Of a stretch of DNA of 64,000 nt, positions 42,779 to 51,800 are shown one piece after another (positions within the stretch are counted from its first letter, which is position 1; the number at the start of each line of letters is the position of its first letter). Source of the DNA: CALOCY01 sp942491975 (lineage in GTDB: Bacteria > Bacteroidota > Bacteroidia > Bacteroidales > Prolixibacteraceae); contig CALOCY010000004.1 in the NCBI GenBank assembly GCA_942491975.1, positions 1,054,001 through 1,118,000 of the forward strand, written 5' to 3'. The position numbers were made by a program, and so were the translations under genes. The notes under the pieces are model-generated. The model saw only the letters and a list, made by a program, of their open reading frames with translations, was not told the origin of the DNA and searched no databases.

Positions 42779-44047
42779 TCAATATCTATTTTTCCACCAC
42801 TTTTTCAAGCGTTCGTGTATTTTTAGTTCTGAAGGGTTATTTTGTGGTTGGTAAAAACCTCCTTTTACGTTGTCGGGCAAAAACTGTTGCTCGGCAAAAT
42901 TTCCTTCATGGGCGTGTGCATATTTGTAATCTTTACCATACCCCAGCTCTTTCATCAGTTTGGTAGGGGCATTACGCAGATGTAAAGGTACAGGTTGGTT
43001 GCCTGATTTTTTGACCTCTTCGAGTGCCTTTCCAATGGCTTCGTACGCCGAGTTGCTTTTAGGCGAGGTGGCTAAGAAAATAGTGCATTCCGAAAGAATA
43101 ATCTGCGCTTCGGGCATGCCTATTTTGTGCACAGCATCGAAAGTGTTTTGTGCCAGAAGCAGTGCATTGGGATTGGCCAGCCCGATATCTTCACAGGCCG
43201 ATATAAGCAATCTTCGTGCAATAAACTTCACATCTTCACCCCCTTCAAGCATGCGTGCCAGCCAGTATACCGCGCCATCGGGATCGCTGCCCCGGATGCT
43301 TTTGATAAAAGCGGAGATAATATCGTAATGCATCTCCCCGTTTTTGTCGTACATGGCCGGGTTTTCCTGTAACTGATTGGTTACATGTTCGTTGTTGATG
43401 ACAATGGCGTCGTCACCGTTGAATGAATTAACTACCAACTCAATTATATTGAGCAATTTACGGGCATCACCTCCTGAAAAACGTAGGATGGATTCGTGTT
43501 CTTCAACCGTTATATTACGTTTTTTGAGTTCAACATCATGATTCAATGCCCGGTCAAGCAACTCCAGCAAGTCATCTTTCTCCAACGACTTGAGCACATA
43601 CACCTGACAGCGTGAGAGCAGTGGTGAGATGACCTCAAACGAAGGGTTTTCGGTGGTCGCACCAATCAACGTGATGATGCCTTGTTCTACAGCTCCAAGT
43701 AGTGAATCTTGTTGCGATTTGCTGAATCGATGAATCTCATCGATAAAAAGAATGGGATTGGGTTGATTGAAGAAAAGTGATTTTTCTGCTTTCTGTATGG
43801 CCTCACGCACATCTTTTACCCCTGAATTGACAGCGCTAAGCGTGTAAAACGGACGTTCCAGTGTGTTGGCAATGATTTTGGCAAGGGTAGTTTTACCCAC
43901 TCCCGGAGGACCCCACAAAATAAGTGAAGAGATATTTCCCGACTCAATCATCTTGCGAAGAATGGCATCATTGCCTACCAGATGTTGCTGTCCGATGTAT
44001 TCGTCCAGTTTTCTGGGGCGTAGTCTTTCAGCTAACGGTTGAGGCAT
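42779..44047 (-). CDS. rarA: Replication-associated recombination protein A (AAA+)
   Basis: A 422-residue clamp-loader-like AAA+ ATPase (RarA/MgsA/WRNIP1) acting at stalled forks. Walker A GPPGVGKTT near residues 46-54, Walker B LFIDEIHRFSKSQQD, sensor region LIGATTENPSFEVISPLLSR with the arginine finger SRCQVY, and the C-terminal tetramerisation part (SIRGSDPDGAVYWLARML, YKYAHAHEGNF). Length as usual. Upstream on the same strand is hicAB, 15 bases away. Confidence 0.96.
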   Translation of the reverse strand: MPQPLAERLRPRKLDEYIGQQHLVGNDAILRKMIESGNISSLILWGPPGVGKTTLAKIIANTLERPFYTLSAVNSGVKDVREAIQKAEKSLFFNQPNPILFIDEIHRFSKSQQDSLLGAVEQGIITLIGATTENPSFEVISPLLSRCQVYVLKSLEKDDLLELLDRALNHDVELKKRNITVEEHESILRFSGGDARKLLNIIELVVNSFNGDDAIVINNEHVTNQLQENPAMYDKNGEMHYDIISAFIKSIRGSDPDGAVYWLARMLEGGEDVKFIARRLLISACEDIGLANPNALLLAQNTFDAVHKIGMPEAQIILSECTIFLATSPKSNSAYEAIGKALEEVKKSGNQPVPLHLRNAPTKLMKELGYGKDYKYAHAHEGNFAEQQFLPDNVKGGFYQPQNNPSELKIHERLKKWWKNRY

Positions 44048-44062
44048 AGGTGAAATTATATT

Positions 44063-44467
44063 TTAGAAAGAAATGGATTGAAGTTCAGCTCCAAATTTAT
44101 GGATGGCAGATTCTATTTTACGCAATTGTTTTTCTCCGGGTTTTTTTATTCCGTTGGCATATTGAGAAACAAGGTTTTTATTAATGCCTGAGATTGCAGC
44201 TACACCTGTTTGAGATAAAATCCCCGAAGCCCACTCAAAAAAGGTCTTAATGTCAATTTTAAAATCAAAGGAATATTCTCCTTGTAATTTTTCAGGAATA
44301 TCCTCTTTAAATTCCCGTAAAACTTCAAGATGTGATTCAATAGCTTCTGTCATTTTAACTTTTACATCATCCAATGTGTCGCCAACAGCCACACAACCTA
44401 AAACATCATTTGAATAGGCAGAATATCCGGTATCTGTTTTTTCAATAATTATATCTACTTTTTCCAT
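44063..44467 (-). CDS. hicB: HicB antitoxin
   Basis: A 134-residue antitoxin. The N-terminal HicB fold reads IIIEKTDTGYSAYSNDVLGC, VAVGDTLDDVKVKMTEAIE (partial RNase H-like). The C-terminal region has an XRE-type HTH (VAAISGINKNLVSQYANGI, KKPGEKQLRKIESAIHKFG) that would bind the operators upstream of hicA. HicB neutralises HicA and represses the operon. It begins 3 bases after the hicA stop. Confidence 0.92.
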   Translation of the reverse strand: MEKVDIIIEKTDTGYSAYSNDVLGCVAVGDTLDDVKVKMTEAIESHLEVLREFKEDIPEKLQGEYSFDFKIDIKTFFEWASGILSQTGVAAISGINKNLVSQYANGIKKPGEKQLRKIESAIHKFGAELQSISF

Positions 44468-44470
44468 TTT

Positions 44471-44665
44471 TCACGATTTTAGCCCTGCTTGTTTCATAAT
44501 ACTGTTTTCGGTTCCTTTTTTAATATCTGATGAAAGCTTTCCTGCTACTGTAACAAGCCCTTTTTTTAATTGATGTTTATAATGACGGTGATCACCTTTT
44601 ATTCTCACCTGCTGCCAACCATTAGCTTCTATTATTTTGATTATTTCTTTAACTTTCACGTTCAA
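44471..44665 (-). CDS. hicA: HicA mRNA interferase toxin
   Basis: A 64-residue dsRBD-like toxin: VKEIIKIIEANGWQQVRIKG, then DHRHYKH with the catalytic His at position 26 (usual motif G-S-H, here G-D-H), and LVTVAGKLSSDIKKGTENSIMKQAGL. It cleaves mRNA and tmRNA. Toxin-first order is normal for hicAB. The gene starts inside operator 1. Confidence 0.92.
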   Translation of the reverse strand: MNVKVKEIIKIIEANGWQQVRIKGDHRHYKHQLKKGLVTVAGKLSSDIKKGTENSIMKQAGLKS

Positions 44666-44718
44666 AGGTAATAAAATTATTACTTATACACAACAAAAGG
44701 TAATGTATTTATTACTTT
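44664..44718 (-). promoter_or_regulatory. Twin operator of hicAB
   Basis: Two imperfect inverted repeats of the form AAAGGTAAT...TTATTACTT: 44664-44685 and 44696-44718. Starts are 32 bases apart (about three helical turns), which would put two HicB dimers on one DNA face. The first overlaps the hicA start codon. Confidence 0.6.
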
Positions 44719-44761
44719 TTGCTGTATTCGGGTATACAATAGATCATCAGAAGTTCCGAGA

Positions 44762-46690
44762 TCAGTTACAGAACCGTTTGATGACACTATAGGCATCTTC
44801 AAGTCCTAACTCACCAGCCCTACTCAAATCTAATGAGCCTTTTTCTACGTCATTTAGATAAATATATACCAATCCCCGGTTGTAATAAGCTTCGGCAAAG
44901 TCAGGTTCCAACTCAATAGCTTTGGAATAATCATCCAGTGCTTCCGGGTATTTTCCCAGTTTACAAAAAATATTTCCCCGATTATACCAGGCAAAGAAAA
45001 AGTTGGGGTTCATCTTTAAAACAGTAGCATAATCATTCAGCGCCTGATCGTAATCGTGAATGATTACATCATTCTTTTCTTGACGTTCTATCGTGCCTGA
45101 TAAGGAAACAGTTTGCCGGGTTCTAAAATCGGGTAATGATAAAACAAGATCGGCTAGCTGAGTTTTTGTATTGCCCCGTTCGAAATAAGCTAGTAAGTAA
45201 TGTTGATCCAATTTTATGGTTTTGTTAAAATCGGTAATAGCGTTATTGTAATCTTGAGTTAATGCACTGAAGATGCCCCGGTTCATATAGTTTGAGGGGA
45301 TTTTTGAATTAATGCTGATTTTTGCATCGAAAAAACGGATATAGTTTTTGAACAACTCAATAGTTTTGGGATCATTTTCCATGTTGTTGGATAAAAATAG
45401 GTAAGGATTGTAACTGTTTTCCTGATTTAATCTGTCAACCAGCTCACTGTAATATTGCTGTTGGGGTATTTCATTCTCTCCGCTATAAAATGACGATACT
45501 ACAAAGAGTGGCTGTAATGTAACATCAAATATGCGGTTTTGTACTTTTCCGTCGTCAATTTCTTCTTGCGTTTGGTTCGATCGTTGAGTGTTTACTGCCA
45601 AACGACGTACACGTTGCCGTTGGGCTTTTTTTGATGCCTGCTGGACAGAGTCCTGCTGTGCGGTCTGATTGTCATCCTTGTTGGTTTGTGCCGATATTGA
45701 TTTTGTCCCTCCCTGTTTACGAGAAGTTTTGGTTTGCTGACGTTGGTGCTGATGTTGCGATTGGGTATATGCCCGTGGATCTACCTGTGTAAGGTAAGGA
45801 TTGTTCTCAAATCGCGGATCAAGCATAGCGGCCATCTTATAATCGCTCATAAAATCGGTATGCTTAAGAACTTCCTTTGCCAACCCCCGGTTCATATAGG
45901 CACTTGCAAAACCTGCATCCAGTTGAAGGGCAAGATCGTAGTCCATAATTGCCCCGGAAAAATCTCCCATTTTGTGTTTCAATATCCCCCGGTTATTAAA
46001 TGCAATGGCATTTTCAGGGTCAAGGCGAATAGATTCATCGTAATCGGTCAATGCCCCGGCATAATCATCTATAGAGAATTTAGCCAACCCCCGGTTAAGG
46101 TATGCCCCGGCAAAATGAGGCCGGATAGCAATGGCACTGTCACAATCGGCAATGCCTCTTTCCATATCTCCCATTCTCTGGTAGGCTGCACTTCGGTTAA
46201 GATAAGCAGAAGTATTCTTAGGATTGAACTCAATAGCTTTATTGTAATCATTAATAGCCAGTTCTAAACTATCCATAGCAGCCCATGCAATACCTCGATT
46301 ATTGAAAATATTAGGGTCATCCGGATTCATCTCCAATGCTTTGGAATAGTCGTTTATGGCATTTTCAAAGTTCTTTAGTTCATAATTAGCCATAGCACGG
46401 TACATATACGATTCGGGGTAATAAGGCTTTATTTCAAGGGCTTTATTATAATCGCTGATGGCCCCCCTGAAATCTTCCAAAAACTGCTTGGATACCCCTC
46501 TTAAAAAATAAGGTTCCGGTTTGTAGGGTTTCAATTTAATGACGATATTAAAATTCTCCACCGCCCCGGTGTAGTTGCCAAAATAGATCCTGCTTCGCCC
46601 GACATTGTAATACCTATCGGTATTTAATTGAGCACTGAGTAGATGACAGATGATAAGAAAAATGACGGCTAAAGAAAACTTTTTTCGCAT
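44762..46690 (-). CDS. Secreted TPR-repeat protein
   Basis: A 642-residue protein with a signal peptide (MRKKFSLAVIFLIICHLLSA). About eight tetratricopeptide repeats span residues 25-290, each with the pattern AYxNRGxAKxxxxDxxGAIxDYxKALxLxP. A Q/T/S-rich basic linker (about 300-375, QSQHQHQRQQTKTSRK) and a region with PLFVVSSFYSGENEIPQQQY follow, then three or four more TPRs to the end. TPR arrays mediate protein-protein contacts; similar proteins are frequent in the Bacteroidota periplasm. Partner unknown. Confidence 0.85.
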   Translation of the reverse strand: MRKKFSLAVIFLIICHLLSAQLNTDRYYNVGRSRIYFGNYTGAVENFNIVIKLKPYKPEPYFLRGVSKQFLEDFRGAISDYNKALEIKPYYPESYMYRAMANYELKNFENAINDYSKALEMNPDDPNIFNNRGIAWAAMDSLELAINDYNKAIEFNPKNTSAYLNRSAAYQRMGDMERGIADCDSAIAIRPHFAGAYLNRGLAKFSIDDYAGALTDYDESIRLDPENAIAFNNRGILKHKMGDFSGAIMDYDLALQLDAGFASAYMNRGLAKEVLKHTDFMSDYKMAAMLDPRFENNPYLTQVDPRAYTQSQHQHQRQQTKTSRKQGGTKSISAQTNKDDNQTAQQDSVQQASKKAQRQRVRRLAVNTQRSNQTQEEIDDGKVQNRIFDVTLQPLFVVSSFYSGENEIPQQQYYSELVDRLNQENSYNPYLFLSNNMENDPKTIELFKNYIRFFDAKISINSKIPSNYMNRGIFSALTQDYNNAITDFNKTIKLDQHYLLAYFERGNTKTQLADLVLSLPDFRTRQTVSLSGTIERQEKNDVIIHDYDQALNDYATVLKMNPNFFFAWYNRGNIFCKLGKYPEALDDYSKAIELEPDFAEAYYNRGLVYIYLNDVEKGSLDLSRAGELGLEDAYSVIKRFCN

Positions 46691-46913
46691 GTGGGTACAA
46701 TTTTATGTAACATCAACAAACAATACTTTGGTAAACTTTTCCAAAATTGAAGTTTGCAAAAAAAAATACTAATAAGTTGATTCTTATTCAAATATGTATA
46801 TTAGGCGAACTTTAGAAAAGTTCTATTTTTCAGATAATTACAAAAAAGTAACGAACTATTGACAAAAATAGCATTATTTTGATGTTGTATCTAACAAAAA
46901 TCGTTCCTGAATT

Positions 46914-47486
46914 ATGAAAAATACGAAACGTTGCAGTTGGAGCATTAACGATCCCCTGTACATAAAATATCACGATGAGGAGTGGGGCATACCTGTGCAT
47001 GATGACCGTAAACTGTTCGAATTTCTGATCCTTGAAGGGGCACAGGCTGGGTTAAGTTGGATTACGGTGCTTCGTAAACGTGAAGCGTATAGGAAAGCAT
47101 ACGACGATTTTGACCCGGAGAAAGTAGCACTGTATGATGAAAAAAAGATGGAAGAGTTGCTCAACAATCCGGGTATCATTCGCAATCGCTTAAAAATAAA
47201 GGCAAGTATTACCAATGCCCAACATTTTTTAGAGGTACAAAAAGAGTTTGGGGGTTTTGATAACTATATTTGGGGATTCGTTAATCACCAGCCTATTGTC
47301 AATCATTATGAAACACTTGCCGAATTGCCGGCAGCGACTGAGCTGTCGGATCTGATTTCAAAAGATTTGAAAAAACGGGGGTTCAAATTTGTTGGCTCAA
47401 CCATTGTATATGCCCACATGCAGGCTACAGGTATGGTAAATGATCATCTGGTGGAATGTTTTCGTCATAAGGAAGTGCAGGGATAG
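46914..47486 (+). CDS. tag: DNA-3-methyladenine glycosylase I
   Basis: A 190-residue HhH-superfamily repair enzyme that removes 3-methyladenine. The zinc 'snap' ligands are visible: Cys7 (RCSW), His in YHDEEWG, and His/Cys in NDHLVECFRH. FEFLILEGAQAGLSWITVLR contains the conserved Glu and Trp of the 3-mA pocket; NPGIIRNRLKIKASITNA and GFKFVGSTIVYAHMQATGMV complete the fold. Monocistronic, with a divergent TPR gene upstream. Confidence 0.95.
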   Translation: MKNTKRCSWSINDPLYIKYHDEEWGIPVHDDRKLFEFLILEGAQAGLSWITVLRKREAYRKAYDDFDPEKVALYDEKKMEELLNNPGIIRNRLKIKASITNAQHFLEVQKEFGGFDNYIWGFVNHQPIVNHYETLAELPAATELSDLISKDLKKRGFKFVGSTIVYAHMQATGMVNDHLVECFRHKEVQG

Positions 47487-47588
47487 ATTTGTTTTTGAAT
47501 ATTGAACAAAGATTAACGATTTATGAACTTCTAATAACAACACTCGTTAATCGGTGTTCTTAAATCATTATATGTAACTTGAGTTGAC

Positions 47589-48632
47589 TTACCTTTGTGT
47601 GTCATTATTTATAACCATCCGGGCATAAGGCACCACATTTTGCCCTACAAACGCCTCTTTTAGGTATTTAAAGTACCCGGTAATGGCAATCATCGCAGCA
47701 TTATCGGTGGTATAGGCAAATTTTGGGATAAAGAGGGTCCATTGGCGCCTTTTAGCCTCTTCCTGTAATCTGTTGCGCAATCCTGAATTGGCAGAAACCC
47801 CCCCCGCTACGGTCACTTCATGTATCCCGGTCTCTTTGGCTGCTTTAATAAGCTTATCTATCAAAATATCAATAATGGTTTTTTGCAGCGAAGCACAAAT
47901 ATCGTTTTTATTCTGCTCTATAAAGTCAGGATTATCCTTCAGTTCATCCCGAAGGAAATAGAGAAAAGCTGTTTTTAATCCGCTAAAGCTGTAATCGAAA
48001 TTTTTGATACGGGGTTTTGAAAATTGAAACCTGAGCGGGTTTCCTTCGGCAGCCATTTTATCAATAAGCGGACCACCCGAATAAGGCAACCCCATTACTT
48101 TGGCACATTTATCAAAAGCTTCTCCTGCAGCATCATCAATGGTTTGGCCAATCACTTCCATATCAAGATGGTTGCGTACGATAATAATTTGTGAATTGCC
48201 ACCTGAAACCAGCAGGCAGAGAAATGGGAACTGTGGTACTTGTTGTGTATCAGTTTCACGAATGAAATGAGCCAGTACATGTCCTTGTAAGTGGTTGACA
48301 TCAATAAGGGGAATATTGGCAGCAAGGGCAAATCCTTTGGCAAACGATGTGCCCACAAGCAGCGATCCCAATAAGCCGGGGCCCCGTGTAAAGGCAATGG
48401 CATCAATTTCATCTTTGGTGATGTTTGCCTGTTTCAGTGCCTGGTAAACTACAGGTATAATATTCTGCTGATGTGCCCTGGAGGCCAGTTCGGGAACAAC
48501 CCCCCCGTACTGTTCATGTACCTTTTGGCTGGCAATTACATTTGAAAGTATACGGTCATTGCGTAATACAGCAGCAGAAGTATCATCGCACGATGATTCA
48601 ATGCCCAATATGATAATGTCTTTTTTTGTCAT
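47589..48632 (-). CDS. tsaD: tRNA N6-threonylcarbamoyladenosine synthase subunit TsaD
   Basis: A 347-residue ASKHA-fold enzyme that transfers threonylcarbamoyl to A37 of ANN-decoding tRNAs with TsaB and TsaE. Motifs: ILGIESSCDDTSAAV, GGVVPELASRAHQQNI, TRGPGLLGSLLVG, the metal site VNHLQGHVLAHF (H-x3-H), FPFLCLLVSGGNSQI, AGEAFDKCAKVMGLPYSGGP and VAGGVSANSGLR. Start MTKKDIIILG at 48632 fits; the frame extends 13 codons upstream. Divergent from tamB. Confidence 0.96.
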   Translation of the reverse strand: MTKKDIIILGIESSCDDTSAAVLRNDRILSNVIASQKVHEQYGGVVPELASRAHQQNIIPVVYQALKQANITKDEIDAIAFTRGPGLLGSLLVGTSFAKGFALAANIPLIDVNHLQGHVLAHFIRETDTQQVPQFPFLCLLVSGGNSQIIIVRNHLDMEVIGQTIDDAAGEAFDKCAKVMGLPYSGGPLIDKMAAEGNPLRFQFSKPRIKNFDYSFSGLKTAFLYFLRDELKDNPDFIEQNKNDICASLQKTIIDILIDKLIKAAKETGIHEVTVAGGVSANSGLRNRLQEEAKRRQWTLFIPKFAYTTDNAAMIAITGYFKYLKEAFVGQNVVPYARMVINNDTQR

Positions 48633-48897
48633 CTTTTTAGTGTTGGCAATTTTATTCGATGCAATTTGCAATTTTTAACGAATGCAATGCTTTATTTTCC
48701 TGCCTTTTGCTTTATTTTGTAATACAATAAACAGTTATTTACGGCGTTTTGTTATTGTGTTGGTTTTTAGGCAAATAGAAAGTGTTTTATTTCACTGTAA
48801 ATCAATAAAATGTTTTTTCTAATTACCTTTTCGTCTAAACATCTGACAGTCTATATAATAAAGGTACAAAAGTATTAAAAAAAGTCATAAAATAGCG

Positions 48898-51800
48898 TTG
48901 ATTGTTTTGGCAGTGTTGATTGCGCTTCCACTACTGGGTTATCTTGTCTTTCAGACAAAGATGGTGCAGACGTATGTTGTGAACAGGGTTGCAGGACGTT
49001 TATCAGAGCGGTTAGATGCAAAAATACATGTTGGCGGGGTTAATGTCGGGTTTTGGAACAAGCTGATACTGGAAGATGTGATGGTCGAGGATCAGTCGGG
49101 TGATACGCTTTTGGCTGTAGAACGGGTAAACGGACGGATTAACTCGCTGTCGTTTCGAAATAAAAAAATAGCATTTGAATACCTTAGCTTTAAAAATGCA
49201 TACAGCCATTTGTACCGTAACAGGGGAGAGGCATTTAATTTTGAATTTTTAAAGATAGCGTTAGCTTCTTCTGACACCCTGAATATAATCCCCGATAGCC
49301 TCAAAACAGCATCAAACTGGAATCTAAGGTGTAATAATTTCCGGTTTGCAGGGATGCAATTTCATTTTCTGGATGAAGAGACGGGACATCAGTTTGATGT
49401 GTCACATCTTGATTTGGCCATACAGGATATTGTTGTTGAAGATGATACCATAGCATTTGTTATAGATAACCTTAAACTTGACGGAAGGAGTGGTATTGTT
49501 GTGAATGATCTAAAAGCAATATGTACAATCTTCCCCGATAAAATAGAGCTTCGGAACGTGACGGCTGCAACTACAAAATCCTTGCTGAACCTTGAGTACC
49601 TGCTGGCAGATTTAAAACGATACAACCAAAACAGGGATATTGGGAGCATACGGGTTGATGCCCGCATTAAAAAATCGCAGATTAACTTTCAGGAAATTGC
49701 TACAATTGTTGCCCCTTTAAAAGGGATGGATTTAAATGTGCAACTTTCTGGGCATATTTATGGCTGTTTAAGTGATATAAAGGGGAAGAACATGAATGTT
49801 CGGTTTGGGGAATATTCCAGCATGAATGGTGAATTTTATATGAACGGGTTTCCTGATATGGAAAATGCCTATCTGTATCTTGATATATATGAATCGACAA
49901 CCGATTTCAGGGACATAAGCAACATCCGCCTGCCACAGGAAATGTCTGTAGCACAGCTGATTTTCCCAGATGGTTTTTATGATGCAGGACAACTTCATTA
50001 CAAAGGAAACTTCACCGGATTTTTATCTGATTTTGTGGCATACGGTAATCTCACGGGTGATGTAGGCGACATATCTTCAGATCTTTCATTTCGTCCTGAA
50101 GAAGATGGAAACGTAGCCTTTTCCGGACATTTAAAAACACAAAACCTGATGCTGAACCAACTACTGGGTGATGAAATGATTGGTGAAATAACAATGAATG
50201 CCCGGGTGAGTGGTACTGCACAATCAAAGGGGGGATTTGAGGGGAACATGGATGGGATAATTAACAGCATTGAATTGAACAAGTATAAACTGAAAAATGT
50301 ACTCCTTAAGGGGATGTTTGATGAGAAACGGTTTGACGGGACATTAAATGTTGATGATAAAAACCTGGGGATGCTGTTTAATGGAAAAGTTGATTTTAAC
50401 CCGGAAATTCCTCAATTTAACTTTTTTGCTGATTTTGAACATGCTAACCTGAATGCCCTTAACATCATGAAAGGTGAGGGGGTGGTAGATTGCAAGATAC
50501 ATGCTGATTTTGAAGGTAGCAATATTGATAATGCCCATGGAGAGATAAAAATAAGTGAAACCCGATATACCAACGAAAATGGCAGTATCCGGCTTAATGA
50601 CTTCGGTTTGAAAACACAACTGGGTGGGGAACAAGGGCATATCCGCCTGAGATCAGACTATGTAGATGCTGATATTGACGGGAACTATAAACTGTTGCAG
50701 CTTGCATCTTCAATTAAAAATATTGCAGCATACTACCTCCCGTCTTCAGGGATAGCTGTTGATACAGCATCCCCGTTTAACAACTACTTTACATACAATA
50801 TAACCCTGAAAGATGTAAACGGGATAACAGAAGTGCTTTTCCCGGATGTGAAGGCAAAAACACCGGCCGTTTTTAAGGGAGCGGTAAATGAACGTGAACA
50901 CCTCTTTCGCTTAACCGGGCATGTGCCTGAATTGTGGCTGAACGGAAGAAAAATAACCAATACTACTATTAATGCCCATCCTCAGGACGGACAGCTAAAT
51001 GTAAAATTACGATCAGAAAAAATAAACCTGACTGAAAAACTCAGGGTATTTAACCTTAGTGTTCATGCTGTGGCTGAAGAAGACCAGCTTGATTTTAATG
51101 TTTACTGGAACAATTGGCATGAAAAAACATATAGCGGCGAATTTCTCACATCAACACATTTTTACAATGAAGAGGGAAAACCTGATGCTATTGTTGATGT
51201 GAAATCTTCGGGAGTATACATCGCTGATTCATTATGGGCAATTGGAAGCACACATGTGCTTATTGACTCAACGGAGGTGAATATTGCGCCGTGGGTAATA
51301 AAACACAACAACCAGAAAATACAATTGGAAGGGGCAATCTCAATGGATACGAAAAAAAGGTTAAACCTTAAAATGGAAGGCTTCTCTCTGTCCAACCTTG
51401 ACTTAATTCATGGCGAAGAGACAGGAGTGGGCGGTATCGTTAACGGTGAGGGGGGGATCTTTGATTTTTACAATAACCGGTTATTCTATTCTGATGCGAC
51501 AATAAAAAACTTCACACTTGATGGAAAACATTATGGGGATCTTGTCCTGATAAATAAATGGGATAAGCAAACAGGAAACATCAATTCGGAACTCAAATTA
51601 GTAAACGAAGGGAAAAATCCGTTGAATATTTCCGGAAGTTTTGATCCGTCAAACCGGCAGCTTGACTATGTTGCTGTCTTTAATGAGATGCCCCTTGTTG
51701 TCCTTAATTCGGTGTTGGAAAATTCGTTTAGTAATGTGAAAGGTAAGGGGACAGGGCAATTACATATTGGTGGGAATTTAGATGAGGTATTGCTAAGTGG

